Part shown: positions 19,173 through 28,336 of the stretch, in pieces
How the letters are laid out: each line of letters starts with the position of its first letter
How positions within the stretch are numbered: the stretch's first letter is position 1
NCBI RefSeq assembly: GCF_014196715.1
Contig: NZ_JACIEF010000002.1
Location: 1,365,671-1,429,670, forward strand
Length of the DNA stretch: 64,000 nt
Source of the DNA: Pedobacter zeae
GTDB lineage: Bacteria > Bacteroidota > Bacteroidia > Sphingobacteriales > Sphingobacteriaceae
Direction: 5' to 3'
The notes under the pieces: generated by a model
What the model was told of the DNA's origin: nothing
Databases searched by the model: none
The model's input: the letters and a program-made list of their open reading frames with translations, nothing else
Program-made: the position numbers and the translations under genes

Positions 19173-20441
19173 TTAATTTTCGAACAGATAGCCGCTATAG
19201 GCCAAACCTTTGGCTACACTTTTAAAATTATCGCCCGAGTTTAATGGAATGTGTGGGAATTTGGATTTAAAAAGAGTTTGCACGGCCGAAACCATCGATG
19301 TTCCTCCGGTTAAAAACAAGCAGTCAATATCTGCTGGGTTGATCTGGTATGTTTCCATAAACTGATCCAGGTAAGCACCGATTTTATGAATGTCTTTTTC
19401 GATGATAGCATTGTATTGCTCAAGCGAAATGTTTTCGTCAATCTCGATACCCATGTTGCTGTAAGCGAAGGTAGAAACGCGCTGATCGGAAAGTTCGATT
19501 TTGGTTTTCTCTATCGACCTGAACAAAGAATAACCCAGGTTATTTTCAATGAGTGTGATCAGGTTTTTAAATTTAGGATCGTTCCCCGAATAATAATAAT
19601 ATTCCTCAATCTCTTTCTGGATCTTCAAACCATTAAAAAAGTTCATTTTATCCCAGGTGCAGATGTTTGCAAAAAGCGATTTAGGAACATTTAAAACCTT
19701 GCCGGGTGTGGCTTCATAAAGGGTGTTTTTTCCAAAATACGGTGTGCCTTTATCCCACATGAAGGCAGAATCCAGGCTATCGCCACCAATGTAGATGCCG
19801 CCGGATGCAATCATGTCGTTTTTACGGTCTTTGCTGCCAACTTTATCCGGATCGAGGATAAGGTAGGTAAAATCGGTTGTTCCTCCACCCAGGTCGGCTA
19901 CTAAAACCCGTTCTTTTTGGCGGATGGTTTTTTCATAGGCAAAAGCAGCGCCGATAGGTTCAAACTGAAAGCGGACATTGGTAAAACCGGCACTTTCTGC
20001 TGCCTTTTTTAAACGGGTTTGGGCCAGGGTATCTTTCATGGTGTTATCGTCATCAAAGAAAACCGGGCGGCCTATAATAGCTTTGTGGCAATCTTCACCA
20101 ATAACCTGATCGGCTTTCGCTTTTAAATCTTTAAGAATGAGCGCTACCAGGTCGGAGGCGGTATATCTTTTATTATGGATTCGGGTTTCGGTAAAAGTAG
20201 TTCTGGAGAGGATCTGTTTAATGGATTTGATAAAGCGGCCTTTCATGCCGTCGCTTAAATAAGCATCTATTGCTTTTTCGCCCACGATGTAATTTTCGCC
20301 ATCCGTAATGCTTTTTACTTCGGTAAAATAAATCAGCGAAGGGATAGAAATCGTTTCTACAATTTCTTTCTTTTCTTCATCATAAATAGAAAGTGCCGAA
20401 TTGGTTGTTCCAAAATCGATTCCGTATAAAAACTTACTCAT
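19173..20441 (-). CDS. Hsp70-family (DnaK-like) ATPase without substrate domain
   Basis: A 422-residue actin-fold ATPase. Phosphate-1 motif YGIDFGTTNSALSIY is at the N-terminus, phosphate-2 ADLGGGTTDFTYLIL lies near the middle, and adenosine motif LFLTGGTSMVSAVQTLF is near the C-terminus. The length covers only the nucleotide-binding half; the peptide-binding beta-sandwich and lid of DnaK are missing, as in YegD-like proteins. A chaperone-like or regulatory role is likely but unproven. It is divergent from the channel-like gene that follows, with 158 bases between them. Confidence 0.85.
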   Translation of the reverse strand: MSKFLYGIDFGTTNSALSIYDEEKKEIVETISIPSLIYFTEVKSITDGENYIVGEKAIDAYLSDGMKGRFIKSIKQILSRTTFTETRIHNKRYTASDLVALILKDLKAKADQVIGEDCHKAIIGRPVFFDDDNTMKDTLAQTRLKKAAESAGFTNVRFQFEPIGAAFAYEKTIRQKERVLVADLGGGTTDFTYLILDPDKVGSKDRKNDMIASGGIYIGGDSLDSAFMWDKGTPYFGKNTLYEATPGKVLNVPKSLFANICTWDKMNFFNGLKIQKEIEEYYYYSGNDPKFKNLITLIENNLGYSLFRSIEKTKIELSDQRVSTFAYSNMGIEIDENISLEQYNAIIEKDIHKIGAYLDQFMETYQINPADIDCLFLTGGTSMVSAVQTLFKSKFPHIPLNSGDNFKSVAKGLAYSGYLFEN

Positions 20442-20599
20442 GGTTTGATATGCTGTGGCTGCCGGCTAAAATGGGGTTGCGAAAGTATTAAAAAAAAGCG
20501 GGGCCTGAAAGCTTATTAGCTAAAAATATCACTTATACATAAATAAAGTCTTATTCTGTATATTTAACAAAATTGTTTACCCTATAAATTAAAACACAG

Positions 20600-21568
20600 T
20601 TGAAAACAGCCAGACTCTTTTTGCTGGGTTTAATACTCCAGCTTTTCTGTACAGTTACGGTTTCTTTAGCACTGCAAACCACAGCAGATACTGTAAAAAC
20701 AGGAATTTATGTAACCAGTATACACGATATAGATTTTAAAGACAAAGAATATACCATTAACTTCTGGCTGTGGCTTAAATATAAAAACAAGGAATTTAAT
20801 TTTGCGGATAACCTTGAAGTGCCTCAGGCTAAAACAGTGAGCAAGTCGTTTTCTACCATCGATACCATTGGTAATGAAGTGTATATGCTGATGAAACTGC
20901 AATGTGTGATGAAAGATTCATGGTCGATTAACAATTTCCCTTTCGACCACCAGCTATTAAGGCTTTCTATAGAAAATTCACAGTTCGATTCCTCATCCCT
21001 GATATTTGTACCTGATACACTCGGCAAACAATTCGATCCGCGGTTTACCTTACGCGGCTGGAATATCGACAGTTTAAAAACTTCTGCAGCCAATAAAATT
21101 TATGAAACGGCTTTTGGCGATCCGGGCATAAAAGAGCCAAGAACAGAATATAGCAGTTATAAAGTAAGGATCGGGATCAGCAGGGATGCTTTTGGCTTGT
21201 TCTGGAAAATGTTTTTAGGCATGTATGTGGCATTCTTAATTGCCTATATGTGTTTTTATATTCATGCCGATAGCATAGATTCGCGCTTTGGCTTAAGCGT
21301 GGGCTCCCTTTTTGCTGTAATTGGTAATAAATACATTATAGATGGCTCGCTTCCCGAATCTACCACTTTTACACTGGTAGATACCCTGCATGGCATTACC
21401 CTTATATTTATCCTGGCGGTTATAGTATCAACAGCACTTTCACTTAGGTTGATTAAAAGAGGCAAGGAAGAAAAAGCCCAAAAATTTGACCGCACTTTTT
21501 CGATTGCACTTTTGGTCATTTATATCCTTTTAAATGCTTTTTTTATCATAAAAGCTATAAATGCTTAA
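20600..21568 (+). CDS. Pentameric ligand-gated ion channel-like protein
   Basis: A 322-residue protein whose layout matches bacterial Cys-loop-receptor homologues: signal peptide (about 1-25), beta-rich extracellular domain with SIHDIDFKDKEYTINFWLWLKY and the family motif NNFPFDHQLLRLSIE, then four membrane spans (about 200-222, 230-250, 262-288, 298-320). The eukaryotic disulphide loop is not conserved, as in bacterial GLIC/ELIC-type members. The start codon is TTG at 20600. The ligand is unknown. It ends 7 bases before the convergent helicase gene. Confidence 0.75.
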   Translation: MKTARLFLLGLILQLFCTVTVSLALQTTADTVKTGIYVTSIHDIDFKDKEYTINFWLWLKYKNKEFNFADNLEVPQAKTVSKSFSTIDTIGNEVYMLMKLQCVMKDSWSINNFPFDHQLLRLSIENSQFDSSSLIFVPDTLGKQFDPRFTLRGWNIDSLKTSAANKIYETAFGDPGIKEPRTEYSSYKVRIGISRDAFGLFWKMFLGMYVAFLIAYMCFYIHADSIDSRFGLSVGSLFAVIGNKYIIDGSLPESTTFTLVDTLHGITLIFILAVIVSTALSLRLIKRGKEEKAQKFDRTFSIALLVIYILLNAFFIIKAINA

Positions 21569-21575
21569 CCAAAGG

Positions 21576-23669
21576 TTAAAATAACTCGCTGGTGCCTAAA
21601 TGCGCATTCACAATACGGGTAATCTGTTGGCCAAGTTCTTTTGCATTGCCTATGCCTACGCTTTTAAGTGCTGCCAATTGGTCGGTGGTTCTGGGCATTT
21701 TTTCGGCAATAGAAAGTAATGCTAAATCAGAAAGTACCGCATAATCCGGAGTACCGCGTTGCTCTGCAATGGTTTTACGCCATTCAACCAGGTTTTTATA
21801 AACCTGCGGATTCGAAATCTCTTTTGGCTTAATGCTCGATTTAACCGGTTTTTTCTCCGGTTGTTTATTGCTGGCTGCGTGCAAGGTATTGATATAGGTT
21901 TTGATCGAAAAAGGGTTCCAGGAAATTTTAAACAAAGCCAGTTTGACTTGGAGCGCATCCCTGCAGCCGTTCAGTATGGTAAGCAATTTGTCGGAATGCG
22001 TATCGTTATAAAAGTTGATGGCTACAATTTTTGCGGTTAGAGCGATGAGCTGTTCCAGTTTCGGAATAAAATAATCAGACGCTTTTTGCAAACGTTCCAT
22101 AAAAGCACTTTCATTTGCCGGATTTTCGTTGGTATTTATTTTCGAAAATTCCCTGGAGATAAAATTTCTGGCTACTTTAAAGATTTCGTGCTGAAAGAGC
22201 GGGTTGCCCTGCTCGTAAAGAGATAAAAAGGCATTTTTTTCATCTTTGTCGATGAGTTTTGCGCGCCCGAGTTTTTCCCAGTCGTTGGCAATGAGGGAGA
22301 AATCCAGCAGCTCATGTATGAGCCCCCAGGTATATTGCTGTGTATAACGTGCCAGCAGCGCGGCCGTAGGTTTATCCTGGTGAGCGGCTTTGGTAAAATC
22401 GATTACTTTAGCGTCGGTAATAATGTTTTCTGGTAAAACAGGCGATTTTAGGATAAGTCCTTCCAGGCTTCTGCAACGGCTCAGTGCTACGTAAGCTTGT
22501 CCGTGGGTAAATGCGGTGCTTACATCAACAATCGCCTGGTCGAACGTTAATCCCTGGCTTTTATGTACCGTGATGGCCCAGGCCAGTTTAAATGGATATT
22601 GCGAGAACGACCCGGTACTGGTCTCGTCGATTTTATTTTCTTCGTTACTCAGGCTATATTTAACATTCTGCCAGATTTCTTTTTCAACTTCGATTTCCCT
22701 GCCGCCATGGGTAAAGGTTACTTTTATCGAATTTTCACTAATCGCAGTGATTTTTGCCGCTTTTCCGTTGTAGAATTGTTTTTTACCCGAAGAATCATTT
22801 TTAATAAAAATGACCTGGGCACCCAGTTTTAACTGGAGTTTTTCATCCGTAGGATAGGCATCCTTAGGGAAATCGCCAGTTACCGCTGCATTGAATTCGA
22901 AAATTTCGCCGGGCAATTTATCTAAACAGCCCTGGTTAATGTCGTTAACCAATTGGTTATGTGTGGTGAGCGTAATGTAATCGTCTTTCCATTCCTGATC
23001 CAACGATGGATCGTAACGTTCATTCAGCTTGGCAAGCAGATCGGCATTGAGATTGTTTTCGCGCATGCCGTTCAAAATATCCAGAAATACGGGATCTGAT
23101 TGGCGGTAAACTTTATCTAACGTAAACGTTAGCATTGGTGTTGACCTGAAGATCAGGCTATCGAAAAAGTAAGGGCTGGAGTAATAGCTGCCCAGGATAT
23201 GCCAGGCATCGTGAAAGATAGGAGAGAGCTGGTAAAGATCGCCGATCATTAACACCTGAACGCCTCCAAAGGGACGGTTTGAGCCCTTAACCCGCTTTAA
23301 AGTGCGGTCGATAAAATCAATCAGATCAACCCTAACCATACTAATCTCGTCAATGATCAGTAAATCAAGGCAGCGCAGTAACCTTGTTTTTTCGTCTGAA
23401 TATTTAAAATGGTTTTCCGCATGTTCATCCACAACCGGAACCAAGGGGCCAAAAGGAATCTGAAAAAAGGAGTGGAGCGTTACGCCACCGGCGTTTATGG
23501 CTGCGACAGCAGTAGGGGCAACAATAGCGAAATTCTTTTTGGTGGTATCCCTGATCTTGCGAAGCAGGGTGGTTTTGCCCGTTCCGGCTTTACCTGTTAA
23601 AAAAACAGGCTGGTTGGTGGTGGCTAAAAAATCTAAAAGAAGTTGGTGGTCCGGATCGGGCGTATTCAT
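21576..23669 (-). CDS. PIF1/RecD-like DNA helicase with C-terminal HRDC domain
   Basis: A 697-residue superfamily 1 helicase. The Walker A motif LTGKAGTGKTTLLRKI is near residue 25, Walker B LLIIDEISMVRVDLIDF near 110, and a late helicase motif WAITVHKSQGLTFDQAIVD with AYVALSRCRSLEGL near 365-405. A linker precedes an HRDC-like domain (about 625-690, VYKNLVEWRKTIAEQRGTP and LKSVGIGNAKEL), which usually binds nucleic acid. It is probably involved in replication-fork or G-quadruplex maintenance. The gene is monocistronic and convergent with the channel gene. Confidence 0.9.
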   Translation of the reverse strand: MNTPDPDHQLLLDFLATTNQPVFLTGKAGTGKTTLLRKIRDTTKKNFAIVAPTAVAAINAGGVTLHSFFQIPFGPLVPVVDEHAENHFKYSDEKTRLLRCLDLLIIDEISMVRVDLIDFIDRTLKRVKGSNRPFGGVQVLMIGDLYQLSPIFHDAWHILGSYYSSPYFFDSLIFRSTPMLTFTLDKVYRQSDPVFLDILNGMRENNLNADLLAKLNERYDPSLDQEWKDDYITLTTHNQLVNDINQGCLDKLPGEIFEFNAAVTGDFPKDAYPTDEKLQLKLGAQVIFIKNDSSGKKQFYNGKAAKITAISENSIKVTFTHGGREIEVEKEIWQNVKYSLSNEENKIDETSTGSFSQYPFKLAWAITVHKSQGLTFDQAIVDVSTAFTHGQAYVALSRCRSLEGLILKSPVLPENIITDAKVIDFTKAAHQDKPTAALLARYTQQYTWGLIHELLDFSLIANDWEKLGRAKLIDKDEKNAFLSLYEQGNPLFQHEIFKVARNFISREFSKINTNENPANESAFMERLQKASDYFIPKLEQLIALTAKIVAINFYNDTHSDKLLTILNGCRDALQVKLALFKISWNPFSIKTYINTLHAASNKQPEKKPVKSSIKPKEISNPQVYKNLVEWRKTIAEQRGTPDYAVLSDLALLSIAEKMPRTTDQLAALKSVGIGNAKELGQQITRIVNAHLGTSELF

Positions 23670-23895
23670 ATCAATTACAAAATTAACCTATTCGAAATTG
23701 ATTTGCAGGCGGCTTAACAGGCGTTTTATCCACATTTTTTAAGTAGAGGTGAGGGGCAGTTTAATAAAAATTAAAATTAAGCACTTGAAAATGAGTTTAT
23801 ATTCTCGCCTTTTATGAAAAAATGCCGAAAACATTTTCCTAATTTCAATTCAAATTTGTAACATTGCACTCGCAAAAAAGCCAAGGCTTTTTTCC

Positions 23896-23969
23896 GGGCC
23901 TATAGCTCAGTCGGTTAGAGTAGAAGACTCATAATCTTTTGGTCCCTGGTTCGAGCCCAGGTGGGCCCA
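23896..23969 (+). tRNA. tRNA with CAT anticodon (Met, or Ile2)
   Basis: A 74-base cloverleaf: acceptor GGGCCTA with TGGGCCC, D arm TAGCTCAGTCGGTTAGAG, anticodon loop CTCATAA, T arm CTGGTTCGAGCCCAG, discriminator A, no encoded CCA. The first acceptor pair (G-C) argues against initiator tRNA. Elongator Met is most likely, though lysidine-modified Ile2 also has CAT. A TAACATTG box at 23859-23866 is a plausible promoter element. Confidence 0.93.
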
Positions 23970-23976
23970 CTGCTTT

Positions 23977-24012
23977 AAACCCCTTTAAGGATAACTTAGA
24001 GGGGTTTTTTGT
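23977..24012 (+). terminator. Terminator after the CAT tRNA
   Basis: AAACCCCTTTAAG pairs with CTTAGAGGGGTTT (one imperfect pair) and runs into six T. The inner core CCCCTTTAAG/CTTAGAGGGG is the same as in the terminator at 33935-33969. Confidence 0.85.
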
Positions 24013-24055
24013 TGCTGGGAATTGCTTAAAGCTCTTTTCTGTCGTGTATCTTCAG

Positions 24056-24757
24056 TTATTGATCGATAGCAGCCGGTTTCAATAATTTGAGATAAATAAA
24101 GCAAACTATCTGAAATCCGGTATAATAAATAATCATCATGATGACTGGTAATATACCTTTCGGTTCAACTGGGTCTGTTGCAAAGGTTTTAACCATCAAT
24201 TGCAGGCCGATACTTTTTTCTTTAGAAAATAAGATCATTGAGGTGAAATTATAACCCAAATGTAAGGCAAATGGCAGCAGTATAGATCGGGTTTTTACAA
24301 ACGCCAATGCCAGCAAATAACCCATAGAACCGGTTGAGACGAGCACAACCAGCATTTGAAATGTTTGGCCGAATATACCATAGGAAAACCAGTGATAAAC
24401 ACCAAAAGCGATTGCAGATAAAATAACCGATTTTGTGGCACTGAGTTTTTTAATGAGGATGTATAACAATGCACCTCTAAAGATCAACTCTTCAAAAACT
24501 ACCCCTTTTAGTACCAGTAATGAGCTTTTAAAAAAAATGGCAGCCGTGTAATCGGGGTTCACTTTATAGGGATTTTGTACCCATAAAGAGATACCGAGGT
24601 AAAGGCACGACAAATAAACAACCGGCAGCATAAAGCCAGGTAACATATTGCGCAGTTGTTTAGGACAAGGATACCAGTTTAGTACATTTAAATTTTGATC
24701 AACTGTATATTTTAACAATAACCAGGAAAGCAATAATTCAATAACAATAGCAAGCAT
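24056..24757 (-). CDS. CPBP-family intramembrane metalloprotease-like protein
   Basis: A 233-residue membrane protein with about six to seven hydrophobic spans. The CPBP (Abi/CAAX protease) signature is seen as FEELIFRGALLYIL (EExxxR) followed by the histidine motif AFGVYHWFSYG. The second histidine region (PFALHLGYNFTSMILF) is also present. Family members cleave prenylated or membrane peptides, or act in bacteriocin self-protection. It is divergent from the XRE gene next door. Confidence 0.85.
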   Translation of the reverse strand: MLAIVIELLLSWLLLKYTVDQNLNVLNWYPCPKQLRNMLPGFMLPVVYLSCLYLGISLWVQNPYKVNPDYTAAIFFKSSLLVLKGVVFEELIFRGALLYILIKKLSATKSVILSAIAFGVYHWFSYGIFGQTFQMLVVLVSTGSMGYLLALAFVKTRSILLPFALHLGYNFTSMILFSKEKSIGLQLMVKTFATDPVEPKGILPVIMMIIYYTGFQIVCFIYLKLLKPAAIDQ

Positions 24758-24843
24758 AAGTTTTTTTTGTAAAAATATGCCTGTAAAATTGTAGATGATT
24801 ACGACATTTACATATGCCGTAATAAGGCCGTACTGTAAAAGAA

Positions 24844-25290
24844 ATGGATAACGTCAAAAAAGACACCGTTGCTAAACTGATTAAAGATGCCCGCTTAAAA
24901 AAAGGCTATTCGCAACAGCAATTGGCAGATCTGGCAAAACTTAACCTGCGATCGGTGCAACGGATTGAAAACGCTGAGGTTTTACCCAGGGCATTTAACC
25001 TAAACCTACTGGCTCAGCAATTAGGGCTGGATGCTGAAATATTGCAGGCGCTCAACAAAAGGTTTCCGGAAGCGCCAATAGCAGTTCCCCAGGTAGAGGC
25101 CAAGCCAGTAATCAATAAACCCAGGAAACTGATTCTTAGCTTTGCCCTCGGCTCAATAACAATATTGCTTACAGCAGCTTTTCTTTCACAATCCAGCCGG
25201 TTTCCGGAAACAAATTTTGAACTGTTCTTACTGTTATCATTAGTTATAGCCATCAATGCAGTGGTACTTTGGCGGATCTGGAAGTTTTAG
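24844..25290 (+). CDS. Membrane-anchored XRE-family regulator
   Basis: A 148-residue protein with an N-terminal Cro/C1-type helix-turn-helix (about 10-65: IKDARLKKGYSQQQLADLAKLNLRSVQRIEN, here read in two parts as ARLKKGYSQQQLADLA and LRSVQRIENAEVLP). Two hydrophobic segments (about 97-117 and 124-144) follow. This layout places DNA binding at the membrane and is seen next to CPBP proteases in some Bacteroidota. It is divergently arranged with the CPBP gene, with 86 bases between them. Confidence 0.82.
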   Translation: MDNVKKDTVAKLIKDARLKKGYSQQQLADLAKLNLRSVQRIENAEVLPRAFNLNLLAQQLGLDAEILQALNKRFPEAPIAVPQVEAKPVINKPRKLILSFALGSITILLTAAFLSQSSRFPETNFELFLLLSLVIAINAVVLWRIWKF

Positions 25291-25335
25291 TTTTTTAATC
25301 TCTTGGGCTATTATTTTGCTCAGGCCCTTATAAAC

Positions 25336-25368
25336 AAAGAAGTCAGGCTTTAGAGGCCTGACTTCTTT
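25336..25368. terminator. Bidirectional terminator
   Basis: AAAGAAGTCAGGC pairs with GCCTGACTTCTTT through a 13-bp stem and 7-base loop, with A and T runs on the flanks. It separates the convergent XRE and TlpA-like genes. Confidence 0.88.
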
Positions 25369-25372
25369 CAAT

Positions 25373-26863
25373 TTATGATTTGGTTTTTGCCATATCTATC
25401 ATCATACTCAGTTCATCAACAGCTGCCTCGTTACTGCCATCAAACCCGGTTAGTTTAAACCTGATATTACCAGCTGCATCAATTACAAATTTGGCCGGGA
25501 TACCGTTTACCTTGTAACTGCTTACTACTTTGTTTACTTTGGTTTCGGCATCTTTCACATCCATTAATACTTCGAATGAATACTTCATCCCTTTAATGTA
25601 ATCGGCGGCATCTTTAACCGGATCAGCCACTTTTTCCCAGGTATGGATAAAAAGGAATTTTACGTTGTCATCATCTTTATATTTGTTTACGGCCATTTGC
25701 ATCGCCGGAAAGGAGGCCTTGCACGGACCGCACCAGGTTGCCCAGAAATCGATAATTACGATTTTACCTTTATAATCTGCCAGCGAAACCTGTTTGCCGT
25801 TTAAATCGGTTAAAGTAAAACCCGGGGCAGGTTCATTTACCATTCCCTTGGTTAATTGTTTGTTCAGGTTTCCCAGATAAGCTTCTCTGATTGCACTTGC
25901 ATAAGCATCGAAACCATTTTCACTACCTTTAACTTTTACATAAAGTTTTTTGAAATCGGCAGCCATTCCGGGCGTGGCTTTACCCGCTTTAACTACTTCT
26001 TCCAGTTTATCGTAAGCTTCCTGGTTTCTGTTCAGGCCCATTAAAATTTGTGCATAGCGGTAGTTTAAATTGGGGCTTAGGGTGGTCGATTTTTTATAGG
26101 CAATCTCCGAATACTTCAAAGCCTCGGCATACTTTTTCCTTTCGAATAAAATATTGGCATAAGTACTGGTTAAGCCTGCATAGCCCGAAGCTGAAAATTT
26201 GGCCCAGTTCTCATTGCCTTTTTTGCCATCTATATAAGAAAAAGCATTATCCATTGCTTTTTTGGCATAAATTTCGGCATTGGCTAAATCGCCGTTTTTA
26301 TAAAAAGCACCGGTGATGCCCGAATAAGCATTGCCTTTCCAGAAATCAACTTCAAGCATATTGGCATATTCATTAGCTTTGGCTACATTTTTTTCGGCTG
26401 CAAATTTACCGGCAATCACTGCCCTTACATAATCGTAAGCCAGGCGGTCGTCTACCTTGGTGTTCTCGTACATTGTTGGCGGAAACTTTTTTATCCAGGC
26501 TTTGTAAGCGGCTTCGGCTTCGGCAGCGGTTTTAAGAAGGTAAAAATCTTTCGAAGCTTCATTTCTGGCTTGTGTACCTAAAGGAAAACGGGTGGCGATA
26601 TTGCTATAGATGGCGTCGGATTTTTTAGTGTCGCCAATGCGGTAATAATAATTGGCAGCTGTTAATACTTCCTTTTCGGTTTTAGCTTCTGATAAATCAG
26701 CTAATCTCGACCTTAACATGGTTTTATCAGCCGAATCTTTAGAGGCCACCAGTTTATCCAGGTATTGAACAAGGGTATCGGCTGGTTTGGTGGTTTGTGC
26801 CTGTACTGTATTAATAGCAATTACCGATAACAGTAGGGAACAGGCAGTTTTTAATAATTTCAT
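25373..26863 (-). CDS. Periplasmic TPR-plus-TlpA-like thioredoxin protein
   Basis: A 496-residue secreted protein (signal peptide ending in INTVQAQ). The N-terminal two thirds are helical TPR-like repeats (YAKKAMDNAF, ALKYSEIAYKKST). The C-terminal third is a TlpA/AhpC-TSA thioredoxin domain with active site WATWCGPCKASFP (Cys378, Cys381). It is the last gene of the minus-strand unit SusC-SusD-TlpA, beginning 73 bases after the SusD stop. Bacteroidota often carry such oxidoreductases beside FecI/FecR-controlled SusCD pairs. The partner is unknown. Confidence 0.88.
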   Translation of the reverse strand: MKLLKTACSLLLSVIAINTVQAQTTKPADTLVQYLDKLVASKDSADKTMLRSRLADLSEAKTEKEVLTAANYYYRIGDTKKSDAIYSNIATRFPLGTQARNEASKDFYLLKTAAEAEAAYKAWIKKFPPTMYENTKVDDRLAYDYVRAVIAGKFAAEKNVAKANEYANMLEVDFWKGNAYSGITGAFYKNGDLANAEIYAKKAMDNAFSYIDGKKGNENWAKFSASGYAGLTSTYANILFERKKYAEALKYSEIAYKKSTTLSPNLNYRYAQILMGLNRNQEAYDKLEEVVKAGKATPGMAADFKKLYVKVKGSENGFDAYASAIREAYLGNLNKQLTKGMVNEPAPGFTLTDLNGKQVSLADYKGKIVIIDFWATWCGPCKASFPAMQMAVNKYKDDDNVKFLFIHTWEKVADPVKDAADYIKGMKYSFEVLMDVKDAETKVNKVVSSYKVNGIPAKFVIDAAGNIRFKLTGFDGSNEAAVDELSMMIDMAKTKS

Positions 26864-26936
26864 AAGCTTTTATATTTTATTTTTTGAAATCATTAGTCTG
26901 CCTGAATTAATTTCAGGCAGACTAATTTTAAATCCC

Positions 26937-28325
26937 TTAATTATAGCCGGGGTTTTGGGTGAGTTTATTGTTCAGTAAAATCTGGTCTGCACCAATAGGC
27001 AACAGTTGTGCGGTTGTTTTCCAGGTTGGCTTTAAGGCTCCTAAAACTGCATCAGCGGTGCCGGTGCGTTTTAAATCGAACCAGCGGTTGGCATATTCCC
27101 CAAAAAGCTCCAGTTTGCGCTCTTTGGCAATAGCCGTTAACAATGCACTTTGTGTGGCAGCGGTGGTATTGCCCAAACCTGCGCGGGTGCGGATGACGTT
27201 AATATCGTCCTGTGCACCACCAATATTCGATTGTTGTGCCCTGGCCTCTGCCCTGATGAGGTATTGTTCGCCTAAACGCAACAACACGGTATATTCGTTA
27301 CCCAAAGTAGCCGCTGTGGCCGATTGTACCTTGTACTTGTTAATACGGTAGTATTTAACGGCATTAAAAGTGGTCGAATCTACCCATGAGGTTTTACGGT
27401 TATCGTTCAGCTCGAAATCTTTGGTAAAGTTGTTATACAGCACATAAGCCGGTGGCGCTACATTAGCTGCCGAACTGGTTGTGCGATAAATGCTAAAGGC
27501 CGATGCACCAAACAGGGTTGATAACTGCAAAATGGTTTCACTGCTGGTATTAATGAAGGCATTTGATAAAGTAGCCATGCTATACGTACCTGAGCCGATT
27601 ACTTTGGTTGCTTCGGCTTCGGCGTTGGCATAATCTTTATTATATAAGTAAACCTTGGCCAATAATGCAGTTGCTGCCCATTTATTTACCCTAACCTTTA
27701 ATGCGGCACTGCCTGCATATGTGGTTGGCAACAGATTTTGTGCATCCTTTAAATCGCTAAACACCTGTGCATAAACCTCGGCCGCTGTAGCCCTTGGTTT
27801 AAAAGCATTATCGAGTTCGTTTATTTCTGAAGTAATGGGCACACCTCCGTAAAAGTTTACCAGGTTAAAGTACATTAAAGCCCTGAAAAATTTAGCTTCA
27901 CCACTTAACTGGTTTTTCACCGGTGTGGTCATTCCGGTAGAGCGACTGATACCATCCAAAATCAGGTTGCAATAGCGGATGGTTTGATAGGAATAGTTCC
28001 AGATATAACTGGTAGGATTCGTATTGGTTGGTGCCACTACATTTTGTGAGAGCTGAATTAAATCAGCATTCGAAGTGGTATTCTGCAGCTCATCTGCCAA
28101 TAAACCACCGAACATGGTGCTGAATTTTAAGTGATCTACGGTTGAATAATAAGAATAAAGCGATAAGGTGGCACTGGTAGCCGAATTATCGGTATTAAAG
28201 GCATCTTCTTTAGCGATAAGGTTATTGGCCAAATCGGCTTCAACAAATTTTTTGCATGACGACATTGCCATTAAAACCAGGCCCAAAGCCATTATTTTTT
28301 TGAAATACCTATAGTTAATTTTCAT
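26937..28325 (-). CDS. SusD/RagB-family lipoprotein
   Basis: A 462-residue surface lipoprotein with lipobox Cys24 (LVLMAMSSCKKF). RagB features are seen in LSGEAKFFRALMYFNLVNFYGGVP, ARAQQSNIGGAQDDINVIRTRAG, and the C-terminal LELFGEYANRWFDLKRTG and QNPGYN. It pairs with the SusC gene 11 bases upstream. No hydrolase accompanies the pair, so the substrate may be a peptide or another small polymer rather than a polysaccharide; this is inference. Confidence 0.94.
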   Translation of the reverse strand: MKINYRYFKKIMALGLVLMAMSSCKKFVEADLANNLIAKEDAFNTDNSATSATLSLYSYYSTVDHLKFSTMFGGLLADELQNTTSNADLIQLSQNVVAPTNTNPTSYIWNYSYQTIRYCNLILDGISRSTGMTTPVKNQLSGEAKFFRALMYFNLVNFYGGVPITSEINELDNAFKPRATAAEVYAQVFSDLKDAQNLLPTTYAGSAALKVRVNKWAATALLAKVYLYNKDYANAEAEATKVIGSGTYSMATLSNAFINTSSETILQLSTLFGASAFSIYRTTSSAANVAPPAYVLYNNFTKDFELNDNRKTSWVDSTTFNAVKYYRINKYKVQSATAATLGNEYTVLLRLGEQYLIRAEARAQQSNIGGAQDDINVIRTRAGLGNTTAATQSALLTAIAKERKLELFGEYANRWFDLKRTGTADAVLGALKPTWKTTAQLLPIGADQILLNNKLTQNPGYN

Positions 28326-28336
28326 GATTTCCTTAA

